Positions 32,443 through 36,879 of a stretch of DNA of 36,879 nt are shown piece by piece. A model generated the notes under the pieces. The model saw only the letters and a list, made by a program, of their open reading frames with translations. It made no database searches and was not told the DNA's origin. The position numbers were made by a program, and so were the translations under genes. This DNA is from Pseudomonadota bacterium (GTDB lineage: Bacteria > Pseudomonadota > Gammaproteobacteria > Xanthomonadales > Xanthomonadaceae), in assembly GCA_018242445.1 (NCBI GenBank), contig JAFEBW010000055.1:1-36879 (forward strand). The letters are read 5' to 3'. Every line of letters starts with the position of its first letter. Within the stretch, counting starts at the first letter, position 1.

Positions 32443-35400
32443 ATGAGGCTGCAACAGGACACCAATTTCACCGCACTGAGCTGGGTCAAGCCCGAGCTCG
32501 ACGAGTCCCTCAAGCAGGCGCGCATGGCGCTGGAGGCGTTCGTCGAGGACGGCGGCGACCGCGGCCAGTTGCAGGCGTGCGCCGCGCATCTGCATCAGGT
32601 GCAGGGTGCCTTGCGGATGGTGGAAATCTACGGCGCGGCGATGGTGGCCGAGGAGATGGAGCAACTCGCCAACGCGCTGCTCGGCGATGCCGTGGCCGAC
32701 CGCGACGAGGCGTATGCCGCATTGATGCGCAGCATCATGCAGTTGCCGGATTATCTGGAGCGTTTGCAGAGCGGGCTCAAGGACGTGCCGCTGGTGCTGT
32801 TGCCGCTGCTCAACGACCTGCGTGGCGCGCGTGGCGAAAAAGTGGTGTCCGAAAGCGTCCTGTTCCCGGTCGATGTCAACCGGCCCTTGCCCGCATCCGT
32901 CGGGCCTGCGCCACAGGCCTTGCCGCCCGCGCAACTGCGCTCGGCCTTGCAGCCGGTGCGGGATGCGTTCCAGGGCGCTTTGGGCGCGTGGCTGCGCGAT
33001 GGGTCGCGTTCTGCGGATGCCGCTCCCTTGGCGGAGGCCTGCGGTCGCGTGTTTGCGGTCGTCAGCACGGAACCGGCACGCAAGCTGTTCTGGATCGCAT
33101 CGGGTGTGCTGGGTGCGGTGGCGGCCAACATGTTCGCCGCCGGCAAGCCCTTGCGGCAGGCGGTGGCGAAGCTGGACGGGGAAATCAAGCGGCTGGCGGA
33201 CGATGGCGAGGCAGCCTTCGATGCGCGCCCGCCGGGCGAGCTGACCCGTCAATTGCTGTATTTCGCATCCAGCGCTCCCACCGAGGATGCCCGGATCGCC
33301 GCCATCCGCGAAGCCTTCGGGCTGGGGCGCGAGAAGCTGGACGAGGGCGACCTCGAACATGCCCGCGGCAGCCTTGCCGGCCACAACCGCGAATTGCTCG
33401 ATACCGTCGCGAGCGGCATCAAGGAAGACTTGTTGCGCGTGAAAGACGCGCTCGACCTGCACCTGCGCACCAGCGGCGCATCGACGTCCGATCTGGGCGC
33501 GCAGGCCGATGCGCTGGGCTCCATCGCCGACACCCTGGGCATGCTGGGTTTGGGCGTGCCGCGCAAGCTCGTGCAGGAGCAACGCACCGCGATTCGGCAG
33601 GTCGCCGATGGGCAGCGCGCGGCAGACGAGGCGGCCCTGCTGGAAATCGCCGGCTCGTTGCTGCAGGTCGAAGCCACGCTGGACGACCAGGTCGCGCGCC
33701 TGGGCCAGCAGGCGCAGGCGCCCGAGGCGGAGGGCGTGGTCGCGGTGCCCCTGCGCGAATCGCAGGAAGCCCTCGGCGCGCTCATCAAGGAATCGGTCAG
33801 CAACTTCGTGCAGGCCCGGCAGTGCTTCGTGGCCTTCATCGAGGCTGGCTGGGATCACGCGCAATTGCACGACGTGCCGCGGTTGCTGGATGAAGTCTCC
33901 GGCGCGATGCACCTGCTGGAGCAGCCACGCGCGGCGCGCCAGTTGCGCGCCCTGAGCGTGTTCACCCAATTCGAGCTGGTGAAATTGCAGCGCGTCCCCG
34001 ACGCGGCGCAGATGGATCGCCTCGCCGATGCCCTGGCGAGCCTGGAATACTTCCTCGAAGCGTTGCGCGACCACCGCCCGCAACGCGACCGCATCCTCGA
34101 ACTGGCCGAGCAGGGCTTGGTCGCGCTCGGCTACTGGCCGATCCCCGCCGCCGCCGAGCAGGCGCTGGCCGATGCGGCCGCGGCAGAAGCCGCCGCCGCC
34201 GCGCCCCCGCCGCCACCGCAGCCGGTCGCGCCGGCCGTGGAACCCCCGCCGGCCGCATCGGTCGTCGAAGCCGCGCCCGCCGAGGCCGCGTTGCCGGCGG
34301 CGGAAGCCCCGGCTGCGGTGGAACCCGTCGTCGCGGCCGCGTCGCAACCCGCATCCGTCGCCGAGCCGGTTGCCGAAGCGCCTGTCGCCGCTGCGCCGGC
34401 CAGGCGCAAATCCTCGAAAAATTACGGTTTCGCCGACAGTGCGGAAATCGACGACGACATCCGCGAGGTGTTCATCGAAGAGCTCGACGAGGAAGTCAAC
34501 AATCTCGGCGAGTTGTATGCGCAGTGGTGCGCGGCACCCAACGACCTGGAAGTGTTGCGCCCGCTGCGTCGCGTCTTCCACACCCTCAAGGGCAGTGGGC
34601 GGCTGGTCGGCGCGAGCGAGTTGGGCGAGTTCAGCTGGAAGTTCGAGGGCATGCTCAATCGCGTCCTCGACGGCAGCCGCCCGGCGAGTCCGGCGGTCAT
34701 CGCACTGATCGGATTGGCGCAAGAAACCTTGCCGCAATTCCGCGGTGCCTTGATGAGCAGCGACTTCGAGGTCACCGCCGACATCGAAGGTTTGAAGGAG
34801 TGCGCCGACCGTCTCGCCGCCGGCGAAGAGGTTTTCTACGAGGCCCCTGCGGCGGCGGAAACCGTTCCGGAGCCGACGGCTCCGACCGTCGAAGTCGCGC
34901 CGGCCGAGGTTGCCGCGCCGGAACCCGTGGCCGAGCCTGCGCCTGCCGCCGTGGCGGAGGCTGCAGTCGAGCCGGCCGTCGCTCCCGCCGAGACCGAGCA
35001 TGTCGAGGTCGAGCCCGCCGCGGCGGTGCTGGAATCGATGCAGCCCGAGCTGGCCCACGCAGCCAGCGAGGTCGAGGCCGAGGGTCTGCCGGAGGGCGCA
35101 GCCTACGCCACCGTCGATCCGATGCTGCTGGATATCTTGCGCACCGAGGTGGCCGCGCATCTGCAAACCATCCAGCAATGGGTCGCCGCCAGTTTCGCTG
35201 CGCCGCAGAAGGCCACGGATGCGTTGTTGCGCGCGATCCACACCATCAGCGGCGCCTTCGCGATGACCGAAGTGCCGTTGATCACCGAAGCCCTGTCGCC
35301 GACGGAAGGTTTCGTGCGGCGTCTGTTGGCGCATCGTGTCGTGCCGACCGCCGAAGGCATCGCCTTGATCGGCGATGTGGCGGTTGCGATCGAGTCGGTG

Positions 35401-36879
35401 ATCGCGGCCTTGCAGCAGGCCCAGCCGATCATCCATTCGCAGGAGGCGCTGGCCGAACGTGCGATCGCCTTGCGCGATGCGCTGCCGGAAGCCACGACAC
35501 CGATCCTGCCCATGCCGGTGGAAGAGGACGCGGAAGCCGAGCGCGTGGCCGCCGAGCAGGCCGAAGCGCAGCGCGTTGCAGCGGAGCAGGCCGAAGCCGA
35601 GCGTCTTGCCGCCGAACAGGCGGAAGCCGAGCGTTTGGCAGCGGAGAAGGCCGAAGCGCAGCGCGTGGCTGCGGAGAAGGCCGAAGCCGAGCGCGTGGCC
35701 GCCGAGCAGGCCGAAGCGCAGCGCGTGGCCGCCGAGCAGGCCGAAGCCGAGCGACTGGCAGCGGAGAAGGCAGAAGCCGAGCGCCTTGCCGCCGAGCAGG
35801 CGGAAGCGCAGCGTGTGGCAGCGGAACAGGCCGAAGCCGAGCGTCTTGCCGCCGAGCAGGCGGAAGCGCAGCGTGTGGCAGCGGAGCAGGCCGAAGCCGA
35901 GCGTCTTGCCGCCGAGCAGGCGGAAGCAGAGCGTCTGGCAGCGGAACGTCATGCGGGTGAGCAGGCCGAAATGGAACGGCTCATCGCCGCCATGGCAACG
36001 GAATTGGGGCATCCGGCAGTTCCTGCGCCGGAGGAGACTTCGGCCGAAGAACCTTCGCCCGAAGAGACGTCGTCGAGCGAACACGCGCCCGAAACCGTGG
36101 CGCATGGCCAGAGCCATGAGGAAACGCACGAGGCGGTTTCCGAAGCGCATGCGTCCGCGCCGGGCGAGGCCGAAGCGATCGAAACGTCTGCGCTATCGGG
36201 TTCGCATGCCCATTCCGGACACGACGCTGACGAGCAGACAGAACTCGAACGGCTCGAATACGAAAAGCTCGAAGCCGAGTATGCGCATCAGGCGCGCTTG
36301 GCCGAAGAACAGCGACGCGCTGCCGAACAGGCCGAAGCCGAGCGTCTGGAGTACGAACGCCTCGAAGCCGAATACGCAGAGCAAGCGCGTCACGCCGAAC
36401 ATGAACGGGTTGTGGCCGAGCAGGCCGAAGCCGAGCGCGTGGCTGCGGAGAAGGCCGAAGCCGAGCGCGTGGCTGCGGAGAAGGCCGATGCCGAGCGCGT
36501 GGCCGCCGAACAGGCCGAAGCCGAGCGTCTGGAGTACGAACGCCTCGAAGCCGAATACGCAGAGCAAGCGCGTCACGCCGAACATGAACGGGTTGTGGCC
36601 GAGCAGGCCGAAGCCGAGCGGGTGGCTGCGGAGAAGGCCGAAGCCGAGCGCGTGGCCGCCGAGCAGGCCGAAGCCGAGCGCGTGGCCGCCGAGCAGGCCG
36701 AAGCCGAGAGGGTGGCTGCGGAGCAGGCCGAAGCCGAACGTCTTGCCGCCGAGCAGGCCGAGGCCGAGCGGGTGGCTGCGGAGCAGGCCGAAGCCGAACG
36801 TCTTGCCGCCGAGCAGGCCGAGGCCGAGCGGGTGGCTGCGGAGCAGGCCGAAGCCGAACGTCTTGCCGCCGAGCAGGCC
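32443..36879 (+). CDS. chpA: chemosensory histidine kinase ChpA, N-terminal part (runs off the window)
   Basis: The frame is open for 1479 codons from ATG 32443 to the edge, with no stop. It is the multi-Hpt sensor kinase of the pilus system; the CheA core, CheW and receiver domains expected at the C-terminus are beyond the window. Visible parts: an Hpt-like domain with HQVQG (His51), degenerate Hpt-like helices (about 115-560), an Ala/Pro-rich linker (about 565-655), a clear Hpt with VFHTLKGSGRLVGA (His713), another linker, and an Hpt-like domain with IHTISGAF (His933, Ser in place of Lys). From residue 1027 come two long AEQAEAERVA-type helical repeat blocks (1027-1170 and 1264-1479), separated by an acidic His-rich linker. 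These repeats are unusual for ChpA. Confidence 0.88.
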   Translation, partial: MRLQQDTNFTALSWVKPELDESLKQARMALEAFVEDGGDRGQLQACAAHLHQVQGALRMVEIYGAAMVAEEMEQLANALLGDAVADRDEAYAALMRSIMQLPDYLERLQSGLKDVPLVLLPLLNDLRGARGEKVVSESVLFPVDVNRPLPASVGPAPQALPPAQLRSALQPVRDAFQGALGAWLRDGSRSADAAPLAEACGRVFAVVSTEPARKLFWIASGVLGAVAANMFAAGKPLRQAVAKLDGEIKRLADDGEAAFDARPPGELTRQLLYFASSAPTEDARIAAIREAFGLGREKLDEGDLEHARGSLAGHNRELLDTVASGIKEDLLRVKDALDLHLRTSGASTSDLGAQADALGSIADTLGMLGLGVPRKLVQEQRTAIRQVADGQRAADEAALLEIAGSLLQVEATLDDQVARLGQQAQAPEAEGVVAVPLRESQEALGALIKESVSNFVQARQCFVAFIEAGWDHAQLHDVPRLLDEVSGAMHLLEQPRAARQLRALSVFTQFELVKLQRVPDAAQMDRLADALASLEYFLEALRDHRPQRDRILELAEQGLVALGYWPIPAAAEQALADAAAAEAAAAAPPPPPQPVAPAVEPPPAASVVEAAPAEAALPAAEAPAAVEPVVAAASQPASVAEPVAEAPVAAAPARRKSSKNYGFADSAEIDDDIREVFIEELDEEVNNLGELYAQWCAAPNDLEVLRPLRRVFHTLKGSGRLVGASELGEFSWKFEGMLNRVLDGSRPASPAVIALIGLAQETLPQFRGALMSSDFEVTADIEGLKECADRLAAGEEVFYEAPAAAETVPEPTAPTVEVAPAEVAAPEPVAEPAPAAVAEAAVEPAVAPAETEHVEVEPAAAVLESMQPELAHAASEVEAEGLPEGAAYATVDPMLLDILRTEVAAHLQTIQQWVAASFAAPQKATDALLRAIHTISGAFAMTEVPLITEALSPTEGFVRRLLAHRVVPTAEGIALIGDVAVAIESVIAALQQAQPIIHSQEALAERAIALRDALPEATTPILPMPVEEDAEAERVAAEQAEAQRVAAEQAEAERLAAEQAEAERLAAEKAEAQRVAAEKAEAERVAAEQAEAQRVAAEQAEAERLAAEKAEAERLAAEQAEAQRVAAEQAEAERLAAEQAEAQRVAAEQAEAERLAAEQAEAERLAAERHAGEQAEMERLIAAMATELGHPAVPAPEETSAEEPSPEETSSSEHAPETVAHGQSHEETHEAVSEAHASAPGEAEAIETSALSGSHAHSGHDADEQTELERLEYEKLEAEYAHQARLAEEQRRAAEQAEAERLEYERLEAEYAEQARHAEHERVVAEQAEAERVAAEKAEAERVAAEKADAERVAAEQAEAERLEYERLEAEYAEQARHAEHERVVAEQAEAERVAAEKAEAERVAAEQAEAERVAAEQAEAERVAAEQAEAERLAAEQAEAERVAAEQAEAERLAAEQAEAERVAAEQAEAERLAAEQA
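35551..35940 (+). repeat. 30-bp tandem repeats in chpA, block 1 (13 units)
   Basis: Thirteen contiguous 30-bp units each encode ten residues of the pattern AE(Q/K)AEA(E/Q)R(V/L)A. Units alternate in pairs, so a 60-bp higher period is also visible (compare 35761-35820, 35821-35880 and 35881-35940). A partial unit precedes the block. All units stay in frame, with no stop. Confidence 0.95.
36322..36687 (+). repeat. 183-bp tandem duplication within chpA
   Basis: Bases 36322-36504 are repeated head to tail as 36505-36687. The first 116 bp are identical, and only a few mismatches occur in the rest. The unit is 61 codons and keeps frame. It encodes LEYERLEAEYAEQARHAEHE plus decapeptide units. A diverged third relative (LEYEKLEAEYAHQARLAEEQ) lies just upstream at about 36250-36320. 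Confidence 0.93.
36721..36879 (+). repeat. perfect 60-bp tandem repeats at the window edge
   Basis: 36721-36780 and 36781-36840 are identical, and 36841-36879 continues the same unit for 39 bp to the edge. Each unit encodes two decapeptides, AEQAEAERLA and AEQAEAERVA. Perfect identity at silent sites implies recent copying. The true copy number is unknown from this window. Confidence 0.95.

Noticed and set aside
32353..36150. Antisense open frame of 1265 codons opposite pilJ's end and chpA
   Set aside because: Its sequence is a mirror of the GC-rich, repetitive chpA coding strand (runs such as GFGLL...LRFRLL). It has no family-like motifs, while the plus strand has clear Hpt motifs in a continuous frame.
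35551..36879. CRISPR array
   Set aside because: The repeats are contiguous with no unique spacers, have a 30-bp period in codon register, and encode a continuous protein; no cas genes are present.

Overview
The window is high-GC DNA from a gammaproteobacterium, most probably of the Xanthomonadales (Xanthomonadaceae or Rhodanobacteraceae type). This rests on gene content: a Kdo kinase (kdkA), a tonB-gshB pair divergent from a pil-chp chemosensory operon, a TPR-sulfotransferase, and GC-rich 'CTCTCCC...GGGAGAG' interspersed repeats. It is an inference from family resemblance; no search was run. Genes are densely packed, often with 4-bp stop/start overlaps, and there are few gaps above 300 bp.

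Layout, left to right. Bases 1-89 hold the last codons of an IS110-type transposase. Then, on the minus strand, come a DEAD-box RNA helicase (deaD) whose linker carries two in-frame copies of a repeat element, a two-gene RND efflux operon (permease plus lipoprotein adaptor), an orphan GAF-GAF histidine kinase and tRNA-Ser(CGA). From 9.1 to 14.3 kb there is an envelope/cofactor block: a DUF6165 protein, a family 9 glycosyltransferase, and a tightly coupled plus-strand run of kdkA, an MBL-fold hydrolase and moaA-moaC-moaD-moaE (molybdopterin synthesis). A minus-strand TPR-sulfotransferase follows, with the 4.5S SRP RNA gene (ffs) just upstream of it. Next are modA-modB (molybdate uptake, without modC) and an outer-membrane barrel protein.

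From 19.5 to 23.6 kb lies a complete siaABCD module: a PP2C phosphatase receptor, a small kinase, their phospho-target SiaC (the phospho-threonine is at residue 68) and a diguanylate cyclase. Its SiaD has an unusual layout, with a repeated 'ISRISDG' helix motif on either side of a four-cysteine module. Then come ogt (DNA repair), a stand-alone hutU (histidine degradation), and tonB-gshB on the minus strand.

The right end (28.3-36.9 kb) is the type IV pilus (twitching) chemosensory operon pilG-pilH-pilI-pilJ-chpA. PilI has an N-terminal acidic extension of about 200 residues. ChpA is cut by the window edge after 1479 codons and contains two long blocks of a 30-bp/10-residue repeat rich in Ala, Glu, Gln and Arg, with perfect 60-bp tandem copies running off the end. 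The repeat-bearing ChpA, the SiaD architecture, and a three-copy 12-nt-period GTGCAA array before pilG are the most unusual things seen. The left edge lies in an IS element and the right edge in a tandem repeat, so the window may be a complete short-read contig.
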